Shown in pieces: positions 33,851 through 42,696 of a stretch of DNA of 64,000 nt. Origin of the DNA: Alphaproteobacteria bacterium (lineage in GTDB: Bacteria > Pseudomonadota > Alphaproteobacteria > Rickettsiales > SXRF01); assembly GCA_025362975.1 (NCBI GenBank), contig JANYES010000019.1, positions 310,001 to 374,000 of the forward strand, in the 5' to 3' direction. The notes under the pieces were generated by a model, which saw only the letters and a list, made by a program, of their open reading frames with translations, was not told where the DNA came from and did not search any database. The translations under genes and the position numbers were made by a program. Position 1 is the stretch's first letter. Every line of letters starts with the position of its first letter.

Positions 33851-34756
33851 ATGAGCGAACTTTCCGTCGTCATCCCTGTGTTCAACGAAGCCGCCTCGCT
33901 ACCCGACACCGTTGCCGAACTGCTGGAATACCTGCCGCGCGTCGCCGACCATTTCGAGCTCATCCTCGTCAACGACGCCAGCACCGACCAGAGTTGGAAC
34001 ATCATCGAATCCTTCGCCGCCAGCCACTCCAATATTCGCGGCATCGCCCTGCCGCATAACGCAGGCGCGAACCTCGCCACGTTAATCGGCCTTCGCGCCG
34101 CCCGCTACCCGCTCACCCTCACAATTGATGCCGATGGCCAGCATTCACCCACGCACATCCCCGACCTCATGCAAGCCATCACTCGCGGCAGCGACGTCGC
34201 CTACGCCTACTCCTTGCGCCGCGGCGACGGCATCGTCAGTGACTTCGCTACCCTCCTGCTTAAAACTCTTTACAGCTTCTTAGGCTTCGTGCCCGCCGCA
34301 TGCAAAACCAGCAATTTCCGCCTGTTGCGCACCTCGCTTCGCGATGAATTCGCCCATGTCCGCGCCCCATTCCTGATGCTCGACATCCTGCTTCGCCGCG
34401 CCACCGATCAATTCGCCTATCTACCCGCCGCCCGCCGCCCGCGCCGCGGCGGCACATCCTCTCACAGTTGGAGCACCACGCTTATGACCATGACAAACGC
34501 CTCCACCTCGCACTCACTCAAACCCATCCATCTCATGGGCCGCCTGGGCATCTACATGATTTTCGGCGGACTGTTCACCCTTTACACCACCAAGGACCAC
34601 CTCTGGTGGCATATCGCCATTTACGTCATACTCACCGGCGTGCTGCTCAAAGCCATCGCCGTCGTCGGCGAATATGCCGCGCGCCATTACCTGCTCGCGC
34701 TTTACGGCCCCGGCGATGAAGCCATCGCGCAAACACCCGAGCAATCGCCTACGTGA
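33851..34756 (+). CDS. Family 2 glycosyltransferase (polyprenyl-phosphate sugar synthase type)
   Basis: A 301-residue protein. The N-terminal GT-A domain contains LSVVIPVFNEAASLPDTVAELLEYL, LILVNDASTDQSWNIIE, the metal-binding DADGQHSP, and SNFRLLRTSL. Two C-terminal membrane helices follow. The pattern is that of DPM/ArnC-type enzymes that make polyprenyl-phosphate sugars, which would feed the GT39-like partners. The start at 33851 follows a GGGA site; the frame is open further upstream, but that would overlap the previous gene. Its 3' end overlaps the next gene by 4 bases. Confidence 0.88.
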   Translation: MSELSVVIPVFNEAASLPDTVAELLEYLPRVADHFELILVNDASTDQSWNIIESFAASHSNIRGIALPHNAGANLATLIGLRAARYPLTLTIDADGQHSPTHIPDLMQAITRGSDVAYAYSLRRGDGIVSDFATLLLKTLYSFLGFVPAACKTSNFRLLRTSLRDEFAHVRAPFLMLDILLRRATDQFAYLPAARRPRRGGTSSHSWSTTLMTMTNASTSHSLKPIHLMGRLGIYMIFGGLFTLYTTKDHLWWHIAIYVILTGVLLKAIAVVGEYAARHYLLALYGPGDEAIAQTPEQSPT

Positions 34757-36399
34757 AAGCCGCCCTCACCCTCCGCAATATTGCCACCGCGCTGGTGCTG
34801 CCGGGCCTTTTTTATTACACCTCTTCCATGATGCCCGGCGCGCGCGGCGCACAGCTTACCAGCCAGCTCACAGTCATGGCCTGCCTGTTCGCACTAGTAT
34901 TCATCCTTGCCGACTGGCCGTGGATGCAAAAACCGCTGGAACGCCTCGCCGTCAGGCTGGGCAAGCTCCACGACATTCCTTCCAAGCGCTATGCATTTTT
35001 CTGCGCAGCCATCTTTCTCTTCCTCACCATCACCCTCTCGGAAATCCTGTTCGAAAACCTCCCCCACGTCGCCGACACACACGCGCAGTACGTACACGCC
35101 AGGATCCTGCTCAGTGGCCATCTCTACCTGCCAAGCCACCCGCTGCACCGCTTCTTCGATTTCCAGAACATGGTCAACGACGGCAAATACTACAGCGTCT
35201 ACGCCCCCGGCCATATCATCTTGCTCGCCGCCACTATGGTGCTCGGCATGCCGTGGCTGCTCGACCCGCTCATGGGCAGCCTGACCGTCATTGCGCTGTA
35301 CTACCTCGCCCTTGAAATCGGTAATAAAACCACCGCCATGATCGCGGCTGTATTGATGATCGCCTCCCCCTTTATGGTATTCATGTCCTCGGAATACATG
35401 AACAACGTCACCTGCGAATGCTGCCTCACCGTCTTCTTGCTTTTCTACATCCGCCAGCATAAATGCCTATCCCCGCGCGACGCGATCTACGCTGGCCTCG
35501 CCGTCGGCTACGCTTTCTTCACCCGCCCGCAATCCACACTTCCCTACGCCCTACCCGTCGCCATCCATGCCGTCGCCGCATTGATCAGCGCACCGAAAGA
35601 ACGCCTGAAACCCACGCTCTACATGGGTGCATCCTTCCTCTTCTTCGTGCTATGCTTGCTCGGCTACAACCACATCATGAACGACAACGCCTTCGTGCAA
35701 TCGCGCACCGACCCGCTCAAATTCCTGCGCCCCTTCAGTTCATGGAGCGCTATTGCCCCGCACATCGGCTGGGATGCTATGCGCCTTCGCATCACCACCG
35801 CCCGCCTTCACCAGCAGCTTTTCGGCTGGCCATTTTCGTCGCTGGTCTTCGTGTTCCTGCTGTTCCAGTTCCGCCTGCAACCTCGCTACGGCTGGTTGCT
35901 CGCTGCGTGCTGCCTCATGCAGGTGGCGTCGCTCATCATCAACCCATTTTTCTCCAATATTTTCGGCCCGCGCTATCTCTACGAAATCTCCACCTGCCTC
36001 ATCATCCTCACCGCCCTGCTCTTCACGCGTCTCAGCGAACGCTACGCCTTCTTCGCACGCCCCGCCATGACCGGCTCGATCTTCACCGTGATGCTGCTAA
36101 GCTTCATCCTCGCCTTCCCCGCGCATGACATCAACCTGTTCAACCGCTACAAGAACAATTACCACGAAGGCAACGCGCCCTTCTACCGCTCGGTCAACAC
36201 CATCGCCAAAAAACCAGCGCTGATTTTCTTCACCCGCTACGAGGATTTCCGCCTGCTCTACTTCACCATGCCGCCGCTCAACTCCAGCCCGATCATCATC
36301 GCGCAAGATCGTGGCGCCGAAAATAGGAATTTGATGAACTTCTACCCCAACCGCTCAGTCTACGTGTTCGACCACCGCCAGCTGAAGCAAATTCGATGA
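34753..36399 (+). CDS. GT39-like membrane glycosyltransferase
   Basis: A 548-residue polytopic protein with about twelve hydrophobic segments. The first exoplasmic loop holds ENLPHVADTHAQYVHARIL with acidic residues typical of GT-C enzymes, and YAPGHIILLA and TRPQSTLPYALPVAIHA follow. It ends with a soluble stretch carrying FFTRYEDFRLLYFTMPPLN. Members use polyprenyl-phosphate sugars. It overlaps both neighbours by 4 bases, so translation is coupled. The acceptor is unknown; a surface glycan or lipid is likely. Confidence 0.75.
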   Translation: MKAALTLRNIATALVLPGLFYYTSSMMPGARGAQLTSQLTVMACLFALVFILADWPWMQKPLERLAVRLGKLHDIPSKRYAFFCAAIFLFLTITLSEILFENLPHVADTHAQYVHARILLSGHLYLPSHPLHRFFDFQNMVNDGKYYSVYAPGHIILLAATMVLGMPWLLDPLMGSLTVIALYYLALEIGNKTTAMIAAVLMIASPFMVFMSSEYMNNVTCECCLTVFLLFYIRQHKCLSPRDAIYAGLAVGYAFFTRPQSTLPYALPVAIHAVAALISAPKERLKPTLYMGASFLFFVLCLLGYNHIMNDNAFVQSRTDPLKFLRPFSSWSAIAPHIGWDAMRLRITTARLHQQLFGWPFSSLVFVFLLFQFRLQPRYGWLLAACCLMQVASLIINPFFSNIFGPRYLYEISTCLIILTALLFTRLSERYAFFARPAMTGSIFTVMLLSFILAFPAHDINLFNRYKNNYHEGNAPFYRSVNTIAKKPALIFFTRYEDFRLLYFTMPPLNSSPIIIAQDRGAENRNLMNFYPNRSVYVFDHRQLKQIR

Positions 36400-37565
36400 C
36401 CGATAAAATCGCCGTCACACTGGTCACGCATTATTTCTCCACTCATCGCGGCGGCGTCGAGCAAGCCGCCAGCCAACTCGCCGCACGCCTCGCCGAAACC
36501 GGCGATTTTTCCATCGAATGGTTCGCAAGCGATAGCGACACCCCGCCGCCAGCAACCAGCAATCTCAGCACCCATCCCATGCGCGCATGGAACGCCCTTG
36601 AAAAACTAGGTCTGCCGTGGCCCCTATGGTCGCCGCGCGCGCTGAGCGCCTTGCGCGCTTCCATTCGCGCCTGCGACATCGTTCACCTGCACGACTTCAT
36701 TTATTTCGGCAACATCGTCGCTTTCTGCCTCGCGCGTAAATACAAAAAACCCATCGTCATCACCCAGCATATCGGCGACGCGACCTACATTAACCGGCTG
36801 CACGCCATCATCCTAAAACTCATCAACCGCACCATCGGCCGCCTCATGCTGTCGCGCGCCTCACAAATCATCTGCATCAGCGACGAAGTGCGCCGCCAGT
36901 TCGTAAGCCACATCAATTTCAAAACCGCCCCACTCTTCTGGCCCAACGCGCTCGATACCAGCATCTTCCACCCCGCCGATGACACCGCGCGCAACGCGCT
37001 GCGCAAGCAACTCAACGTCGATTCCGACTGGCCGGTGCTACTTTTCGTCGGGCGGTTTGTCGAAATGAAAGGCCTGTCGCTACTCAAGCAACTCGCAATC
37101 ACCATGCCGCATGCGCATTGGTGGTTCGCTGGCTGGGGACAGCAGGAAATGAAGCTGCATCCGTCCAACTGGAAACTCGGCAACGTGCGCGTCTTCGACG
37201 ACCGCTCCGGCAGTGCCATCGCTGATCTTTACCGCGCCTGCGACCTGCTCGTGCTGCCAAGCTTCAGCGAAGGTTTCCCCCTCGTGGTGCAGGAAGCAAT
37301 GGCCTGCGGCACCACACCGCTGGTGAGCAGCGAAGCCGCCATCGGCTCGCCCGCCGCCAAACCTTGGGTCCATGTGTGCGCGCTCGCGCCCGCGCCAACC
37401 GCGCCCGCACGCTGGAAATCCGCCCTGCTGGAATTACTCAAAGACGATAGCATAACAAAACGCCGCGAATCAATCGCGGCGTTTGCTAAAGAAGAATGGT
37501 CGTGGGAACTCAGCGTCTCACGCTACCGCGAGCTGCTGAAAAAGCTTACCCAGCCTTCCCGATAG
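36396..37565 (+). CDS. Family 4 glycosyltransferase
   Basis: A 389-residue GT-B enzyme. The N-terminal half starts TLVTHYFSTHRGGVEQAASQL, with LHDFIYFGNIVAFCLARKY and RASQIICISDEVRRQF. The C-terminal half has VLLFVGRFVEMKGLSLLKQ and the nucleotide-sugar site LPSFSEGFPLVVQEAMACGTTPLV. It adds a sugar from a nucleotide donor at the cytosolic side. It is the last gene of the operon, overlapping its upstream neighbour by 4 bases and the convergent ahpD by 20. Confidence 0.9.
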   Translation: MTDKIAVTLVTHYFSTHRGGVEQAASQLAARLAETGDFSIEWFASDSDTPPPATSNLSTHPMRAWNALEKLGLPWPLWSPRALSALRASIRACDIVHLHDFIYFGNIVAFCLARKYKKPIVITQHIGDATYINRLHAIILKLINRTIGRLMLSRASQIICISDEVRRQFVSHINFKTAPLFWPNALDTSIFHPADDTARNALRKQLNVDSDWPVLLFVGRFVEMKGLSLLKQLAITMPHAHWWFAGWGQQEMKLHPSNWKLGNVRVFDDRSGSAIADLYRACDLLVLPSFSEGFPLVVQEAMACGTTPLVSSEAAIGSPAAKPWVHVCALAPAPTAPARWKSALLELLKDDSITKRRESIAAFAKEEWSWELSVSRYRELLKKLTQPSR

Positions 37566-38082
37566 AAAGCGCCTGCGCGGCGGCGTTCAGCACCGAGGCG
37601 ATTCTAATCGCCGACTGAACACCGGTTTTGCTAACGCCCGCTTTGGTAACTTCATGCACATGCGCGTCCATGCACATGCCGCAGCCGTTAATCGCCGATA
37701 CCGCAAGCGAATACAGCTCGAAATCCACCTTGTCGATACCCGGCGCGCCGATCACGTTCATGCGCAACTTAGCTGGCAGCTTGCCGTATTCCTTATCGCT
37801 GGCAAGGTGCACGAAGCGATAATAGATATTGTTCATCGCCATCACCGTTGCAGCCGCCTTCGCAGCATTCAGTTCAGCATCTGACAGCGTACCCGCAGCC
37901 TGCGCCTTAATCGCGCCGATAATCACCTCGTCGCGCGTACTATACGCCGACGCCAGCGCAATGCCGTAAATCTGGTTAAGCGTTAAATCAGGTGCGCCTT
38001 CTTCACTCAGCACAGTGCTAAGATTGAGGCGAATATCCTTGGCGAAATCGCCAAGCGAGTCTTTGAGCGTATCAATGGTCAT
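37546..38082 (-). CDS. ahpD: Alkylhydroperoxidase AhpD family protein
   Basis: A 178-residue carboxymuconolactone-decarboxylase-fold protein. The redox motif is CGMCMDAHVHEV, with CxxC and the conserved His, plus MAMNNIYYRFVHLA upstream. AhpD passes electrons to AhpC. It lies downstream of ahpC with an intrinsic terminator hairpin in the 59-base gap, so its level is probably lower than that of ahpC. It overlaps the convergent glycosyltransferase stop by 20 bases. Confidence 0.93.
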   Translation of the reverse strand: MTIDTLKDSLGDFAKDIRLNLSTVLSEEGAPDLTLNQIYGIALASAYSTRDEVIIGAIKAQAAGTLSDAELNAAKAAATVMAMNNIYYRFVHLASDKEYGKLPAKLRMNVIGAPGIDKVDFELYSLAVSAINGCGMCMDAHVHEVTKAGVSKTGVQSAIRIASVLNAAAQALSIGKAG

Positions 38083-38096
38083 AAAATAGTCCTTCT

Positions 38097-38125
38097 AAAA
38101 AATCCCTGCGGGCGAACCCGCAGGG
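38097..38125 (-). terminator. Intrinsic terminator between ahpC and ahpD
   Basis: On the minus strand, CCCTGCGGG, a 4-base loop TTCG, CCCGCAGGG, then ATTTTTT. The stem is 9 perfect GC-rich pairs with a UUCG loop. It lies between the ahpC stop and the ahpD start, so it should attenuate read-through to ahpD. Confidence 0.85.
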
Positions 38126-38141
38126 TGAAAGGCGGGAAAAT

Positions 38142-38681
38142 TTAAGCGACTTGGAGCGTGTCCTGGCCCTTCTGCCAGTTGCACGGGCAAAGTTCATCGG
38201 TCTGCAGCGCATCGAGCACACGCAGCACTTCCTTCACGTTGCGCCCGACATTAAGGTCGGTCACCATCGTGAAACGAATAATCCCTTCGGGATCGACGAC
38301 AAACGTCGCACGTTGCGCCACGCCTTCTTCAGGGTCGAGAATACCAAGAGCGCTCGAAAGTTCGCGTTTGATATCAGACACCATTGGGAACGGCAGGCCA
38401 TTCAGCTCTTCCTTGTGCTGGCGCCATGCCAGATGCACGAACTCAGAATCGGTGCTGACACCCAGCACCTGCGCGTCGCGGTCGGCAAAATCTTTATTCA
38501 GCTTGCCGAACTCAGCGATTTCCGTCGGGCAGACGAACGTAAAGTCTTTTGGCCAGAAAAACACAACAAGCCATTTGCCCTTATAGCTTTTATCGTTGAT
38601 CTCGGTAAATGCCGTCTGCAAATCGCTGGTAACGGCAGCTTTCAGGTTAAAGGCGGGGAAGGTTTTTCCTACGGTAAGCAT
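38142..38681 (-). CDS. ahpC: Peroxiredoxin AhpC
   Basis: A 179-residue 2-Cys peroxiredoxin. The peroxidatic Cys lies in FFWPKDFTFVCPTEIAEFG, then VDPEGIIRFTMVTDLNVGRN, and the resolving Cys region LQTDELCPCNWQKG near the end. It reduces H2O2 and organic hydroperoxides. It is divergent from oxyR, with a 10-bp inverted repeat in the shared gap; induction by oxidised OxyR is expected. Confidence 0.95.
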   Translation of the reverse strand: MLTVGKTFPAFNLKAAVTSDLQTAFTEINDKSYKGKWLVVFFWPKDFTFVCPTEIAEFGKLNKDFADRDAQVLGVSTDSEFVHLAWRQHKEELNGLPFPMVSDIKRELSSALGILDPEEGVAQRATFVVDPEGIIRFTMVTDLNVGRNVKEVLRVLDALQTDELCPCNWQKGQDTLQVA

Positions 38682-38742
38682 TGGTATATCTCCTAAAGCT
38701 GTTGATCAGTAGGATGTAATCTACGCCTGAAGCGACTCATGG

Positions 38743-38778
38743 TATAATCTATTGTTTTTATGATAATGATAGATTATA
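38743..38778. promoter_or_regulatory. Inverted repeat in the oxyR-ahpC divergent region, likely OxyR site
   Basis: TATAATCTAT (38743-38752) and its exact reverse complement ATAGATTATA (38769-38778) are separated by 16 bases. The site lies 61 bases upstream of ahpC and 10 bases upstream of oxyR, and its spacing suits the extended footprint of a tetrameric LysR regulator. Confidence 0.55.
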
Positions 38779-38788
38779 TTTATCGATA

Positions 38789-39679
38789 ATGAACATCAGG
38801 GATTTAGAATATTTAGTGGCCGTCGCCGATTGCTTGCATTTCGGGCAAGCGGCAAATGCGTGCAATGTCAGCCAGCCGACACTGTCCATGCAACTTAAAA
38901 AACTGGAAGAAACACTCGGCGTCCAGCTATTTGAACGCAACAACAAATCCGTGCTGCTTACCACCGTCGGCCACGACATCACCACACGCGCACGGCGCAT
39001 CCTCGAAGACACCAAGCAACTGCGCTTAGCCGCCAAGGCCGCCACCGACCCGTTTGCGGGCGATCTGCGCCTCGGTATCTTCCCCACACTCGCGCCTTAC
39101 CTGCTTCCCGCTTTCATGCCCAAATGCCATGAAGCGTTTCCCCGCTTGAACATGCTGCTCATCGAAGAAAAAACCCCGGAACTGCTCCACCAGCTCGACA
39201 CGGGAAAGCTCGACTGCACCATGCTCGCCATGCCGGTAACCGACGATCGGCTCGACAGCGTCAAACTGTTCAACGAGCCCTTCGTGCTCGCCGTTCCCAT
39301 CAAGCATAAATTCGCCACCCGCCGTTCGATCACCCAAGCCCAACTCCACCATGAGACCATGCTGCTGCTGGAAGACGGCCACTGCCTGCGCGACCAGGCC
39401 CTCGAAGTCTGCCAAGCCCAGGGTATCGGCGAATCCGAAAGCTTCCGCGCTACAAGTCTGGAAACCCTGCGCCACATGGTCGCCGCCGGAAATGCTGTCA
39501 CGCTCATGCCGGCGCTCGCAGCGCGCGAAGGCGACGCATGGGTGCGCTACATTCCGTTTAAAAATCCCGTGCCCTCGCGCACCATCGGCCTCTACTGGCG
39601 CAAGACCAGCGCCCGCACCGCGCTGTTTCGCAAGCTCGCCGAGCTTACCTCGCGCGAAGCCGCGTTATTGTTCAAATAA
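38789..39679 (+). CDS. oxyR: LysR-type peroxide sensor OxyR
   Basis: A 296-residue LysR regulator. The N-terminal HTH has NIRDLEYLVAVADCLHFGQAANACNVSQPTLSMQLKKLEE. The effector domain carries the redox segment LLLEDGHCLRDQALEVCQAQG, in which the peroxidatic and resolving cysteines are visible. It is divergent from ahpC and convergent with the RlmN-like gene, whose stop lies 3 bases away. H2O2 sensing and autoregulation at the shared operator are inferred from these residues and context. Confidence 0.94.
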   Translation: MNIRDLEYLVAVADCLHFGQAANACNVSQPTLSMQLKKLEETLGVQLFERNNKSVLLTTVGHDITTRARRILEDTKQLRLAAKAATDPFAGDLRLGIFPTLAPYLLPAFMPKCHEAFPRLNMLLIEEKTPELLHQLDTGKLDCTMLAMPVTDDRLDSVKLFNEPFVLAVPIKHKFATRRSITQAQLHHETMLLLEDGHCLRDQALEVCQAQGIGESESFRATSLETLRHMVAAGNAVTLMPALAAREGDAWVRYIPFKNPVPSRTIGLYWRKTSARTALFRKLAELTSREAALLFK

Positions 39680-39682
39680 GGA

Positions 39683-40684
39683 TTATGCCGAGCAGGGCGT
39701 GTGGCGAAGCGGCTTGCCGTGACCGGCGGAAGGTTTGGCCAGTCCCGCGCCTGCAAACTCTTCCATCTTCTCCTGCACATACCAAAGCTGCCCGCAACCG
39801 CCGCCGATATCGTCCTGCCCGGCAGGGTCGAACACGCGCGTATTGAAACCGCGCGCCAGCAGTTTGCCGGAAAAATCATCCGCCAGCGCCAGTTGGAATT
39901 CATTGCGCGTCGGCAGCCCCTCGCCGCGTTCGCACACCACGCTGATCGTGGCTTCCCAAATGCGCGGATCGAAAATCGCCGCAATACGGTCGGCATCGAC
40001 GTTGGTGGAATTATGTCTATCGGCGCAGTAATTAAAGAACGGCTTGCGCCCGGTCGCATGGAACCACGCTTCCCCGGTGGCAGCTATTTTTTTAAGGTTC
40101 ATTTTTTTCTTGAATGGGATGAGCAGATCGCGCGCTTCATCGGTCGATTCATGGATGGAAAACTGCAGCCCCACACTATCTACCGCGCGGCTCACCGCAA
40201 AAATTTCATCATAGGGCACATCCGGCGCCGACGATGACAGCAGCAAACGCGCCTTCGGATACAGCGTGTTCAGCGTGCGGATTGCCTGGGCCACATTCGT
40301 CTGGTTCAGCGCGGGTTCCCCCATCGACATAAACATGATTTGCAGGCGCTTGATATCGTCCGGGTTCGTATGCGTCTGCGCAATGGCGTGCTCCACCTGA
40401 TCGACGATTTCATCGGAATCCAGCGAGCGCATGAAATAATCCCCCGCGCCGCAGAACCGGCAGCCCATCGGACACCCACTTTGCGTCGAACAGCAAATCA
40501 CCGTGCGCTCCGCATAAGTCGGATATTTATACAGCACCGCTTCAACCACCGCGGGCTTGCCGGTTTCCGGCTCCAGTTTTTCATACACGAATTTAGCGAC
40601 ATTTCCTTCGGCGCTATCGAAACGTTGCACCGATTCCCACTGGCGCGTGCGCGCCGTATTCGTGGCTTGCGTTAATTTGGTCAT
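39683..40684 (-). CDS. Divergent RlmN/Cfr-family radical SAM methyltransferase
   Basis: About 333 residues from ATG 40684, chosen because GGGGGGCGG precedes it; the frame is open upstream to 40759. The radical SAM motif CSTQSGCPMGCRFCGAG holds the three cluster cysteines. SMGEPALN and SSSAPDVPYDEIF follow, and the C-terminal GGGCGQLWYV contains the Cys that forms the methyl-carrying residue in RlmN/Cfr. The N-terminal domain of housekeeping RlmN is missing and the central region (FSIHESTDEARDLLIPF) differs. An rRNA target like A2503 is possible but not shown. Confidence 0.8.
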   Translation of the reverse strand: MTKLTQATNTARTRQWESVQRFDSAEGNVAKFVYEKLEPETGKPAVVEAVLYKYPTYAERTVICCSTQSGCPMGCRFCGAGDYFMRSLDSDEIVDQVEHAIAQTHTNPDDIKRLQIMFMSMGEPALNQTNVAQAIRTLNTLYPKARLLLSSSAPDVPYDEIFAVSRAVDSVGLQFSIHESTDEARDLLIPFKKKMNLKKIAATGEAWFHATGRKPFFNYCADRHNSTNVDADRIAAIFDPRIWEATISVVCERGEGLPTRNEFQLALADDFSGKLLARGFNTRVFDPAGQDDIGGGCGQLWYVQEKMEEFAGAGLAKPSAGHGKPLRHTPCSA

Positions 40685-40778
40685 CCGCCCCCCGTGGCAA
40701 TTCGTTGCTTTTGTCGTGAAATTAGGCTGATATGATAGCATAAACTCGTATTCCAGCAATCAAATAGGCTTTGCCGCC

Positions 40779-41564
40779 ATGTTTGGCACCGATTCCAAAG
40801 AAACTCTCCCCCAGCGATTCGCCCAAAGCCATAAGGCGTGGGATGAGTATATGGCTAAAATATGGAAAAATTTACTGCATTTAGTGGGTTGCGAAGCAGA
40901 TGCCAGCGTCATTGAAATCGGCGGCGGCAATTCTGTCAAAATAGGCACGGCACTGGCGCAATCCGGGTTCAAAGGCAGTTTTCACCTCGTAGACCCGTTT
41001 GAAGAGGCCCTCGCTGAGGCCCAGCGCCTTTATTGCGAACTACTGCCTGATGCCCAAATCCATACTCACACCACCACACTTGCACAAGCCAAGGCTCTTC
41101 CACAAAACGCGTTGCTACTCGCCAACCACCCGCTAGACGACATGATTCTTGCCGCAGGCGCCGGTCCGCATGACGCCGCCGAACTTTTCGGCTGGACAGC
41201 CATTGAGCACGAACAAACCATTCCGTTATCGCTACAAGTCTGGACCGGCATCGAACACCATCCCGACATGCTATCCGGCATTAAAGATGTCATCTTCGCC
41301 GAGTGGCGCGCCGCCATCGATACGCTCAAACCACGCGCGCTCATCGTCAGCCAGTATCCGAGCTCAACCCTTAAAAACGCTGGCATGAACGGGCTCAACC
41401 GCCATGCGTTGGATATCCTCAAAGCCCTGCGTGGACTCTATGCATCGGCGCTCATTCCCGACGAGGACGTACAGGGCGTGCTCAACCGCGTCAAACATTA
41501 CAACGACAAGCATATCGGCAAAGAAGTGTTGAACGCCGCCAACTGGCTGGTTGCGCGTTTTTAA
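40779..41564 (+). CDS. Putative SAM-binding protein of unknown function
   Basis: A 261-residue protein. The N-terminal half reads DASVIEIGGGNSVKIGTALAQSGFKGSFHLVDPFEEALAEAQ, which resembles motif I and post-I of class I methyltransferases, and QNALLLANHPLDDMILAAG stands where motif IV should be. The rest (GWTAIEHEQTIPLSLQVWTGIEH, then LNRHALDILKALRGLYASAL) is not recognised. Its 3' end overlaps the convergent protease gene by 4 bases. It may or may not belong to the adjacent operon's system. Confidence 0.6.
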   Translation: MFGTDSKETLPQRFAQSHKAWDEYMAKIWKNLLHLVGCEADASVIEIGGGNSVKIGTALAQSGFKGSFHLVDPFEEALAEAQRLYCELLPDAQIHTHTTTLAQAKALPQNALLLANHPLDDMILAAGAGPHDAAELFGWTAIEHEQTIPLSLQVWTGIEHHPDMLSGIKDVIFAEWRAAIDTLKPRALIVSQYPSSTLKNAGMNGLNRHALDILKALRGLYASALIPDEDVQGVLNRVKHYNDKHIGKEVLNAANWLVARF

Positions 41565-42376
41565 TCCTGATAGACGGCGTTATAAGCAATCGCCTCATCG
41601 AGGAACGGAATGTCCGTGCCACGCGTAATAGCGTGGGATTGCAGCCATTCCATAAAACCATCCATCACCAACACGCGATCGGCGCCAGACTGAATATCGG
41701 CCTGAAAATTGTACATCGCCGTTTCCACTTCATTATAGCGCGATTTCCAGATTTCCGCCCACTGCTTATTTTTCTCAGTATAATTATAGATGAAATGCTC
41801 ATACGGATCGCCCGGATTCGGGCGCAGCGCCGCTTCACGCAACATCAGGAATAACTGCTCCCGCACGCTGTCGGCATCATAGTGCCATGCCTTCATAAAC
41901 TCCCCGTCGCGCAGGAAACGGTCGGCAAGGATCTCATGCTCAAACGTCAGCGCCCGCAACTGCGGATAGCGGAAATAAACCTCAAACATCGACGCGATAT
42001 TCGCACGCACTTCGTTATGCGCCATCTTGGTTTTGAACACGCTCAGCGATAAATCCGGCAGGTAATGCATATGGATTTTATGCGCGATTTCATGCAGCCA
42101 GTAGGTATCGTGCAACCCGTCTTCAATTGGATAATTGTGAATACCGCCCCACCACACGCTGAAATGCCGCCATTCACTACGGCACTTGAGCGGCAACTCC
42201 GCCGGATGCTCACTCAGAGCATAAACAAACATCGGATAACGCGCAAGACGCTCCATCACACCGTGGATAAAGCTGCCCGGCGTTTCGTGCTCTTGCTTGA
42301 AAAGCGGCGTATGCCACTTTTCGTGGAAGAACTGATGGATGTCATCCGAATGATAAAGAACCCGGACGTCTTTCAT
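41561..42376 (-). CDS. Gluzincin-like HEIAH protein of unknown family
   Basis: A 271-residue cytosolic protein. HDTYWLHEIAHKIHMHY has an HExxH metal-binding motif at about residues 95-99. AHNEVRANIASMF, about 20 residues later, offers an NExxA-type third ligand. No family is recognised. It is the last gene of an operon behind the VWA, AAA and 105-residue genes, overlapping the latter by 4 bases. The upstream VWA protein also has an HEIGH motif. Confidence 0.6.
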   Translation of the reverse strand: MKDVRVLYHSDDIHQFFHEKWHTPLFKQEHETPGSFIHGVMERLARYPMFVYALSEHPAELPLKCRSEWRHFSVWWGGIHNYPIEDGLHDTYWLHEIAHKIHMHYLPDLSLSVFKTKMAHNEVRANIASMFEVYFRYPQLRALTFEHEILADRFLRDGEFMKAWHYDADSVREQLFLMLREAALRPNPGDPYEHFIYNYTEKNKQWAEIWKSRYNEVETAMYNFQADIQSGADRVLVMDGFMEWLQSHAITRGTDIPFLDEAIAYNAVYQD

Positions 42377-42690
42377 TCACCCGCTTCCCAGAAGACCGTC
42401 TTGCTTAAAGGATTACGCTGCAAAATACGCTCGGCAATTTCCTGCGTAATGACCGCTTTTTTCGGTACGTAAATCGAGCGGCACTCCGATGACGCCACTG
42501 CCGTTTCAAATTCCGTTCCCGTATTGACCACCACCACATCGCTGTCATGCGATAAAATTTCCTGCTGCCATCCAGCCTGCACCTGATAAATATCCGAGCC
42601 GTTAATATTGCCAAGGTAAAAATCCGCAAGCGTCTGGCGCGAAAGCCTACGCAGCAATTCCGGGATATCCTGTTTTTTTGTGTTCTGCAT
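42373..42690 (-). CDS. Uncharacterised 105-residue protein
   Basis: Family not recognised. The sequence opens with a helical part (DIPELLRRLSRQTLADFYLGNINGS), followed by DIYQVQAGWQQEILSHDSDVVVVNTGTEF and IYVPKKAVITQEIAERILQRN. It has no membrane segment or metal motif. It starts 6 bases after the AAA ATPase gene and overlaps the HEIAH gene by 4, so it is part of the operon. Confidence 0.65.
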   Translation of the reverse strand: MQNTKKQDIPELLRRLSRQTLADFYLGNINGSDIYQVQAGWQQEILSHDSDVVVVNTGTEFETAVASSECRSIYVPKKAVITQEIAERILQRNPLSKTVFWEAGE

Positions 42691-42696
42691 AATCTC

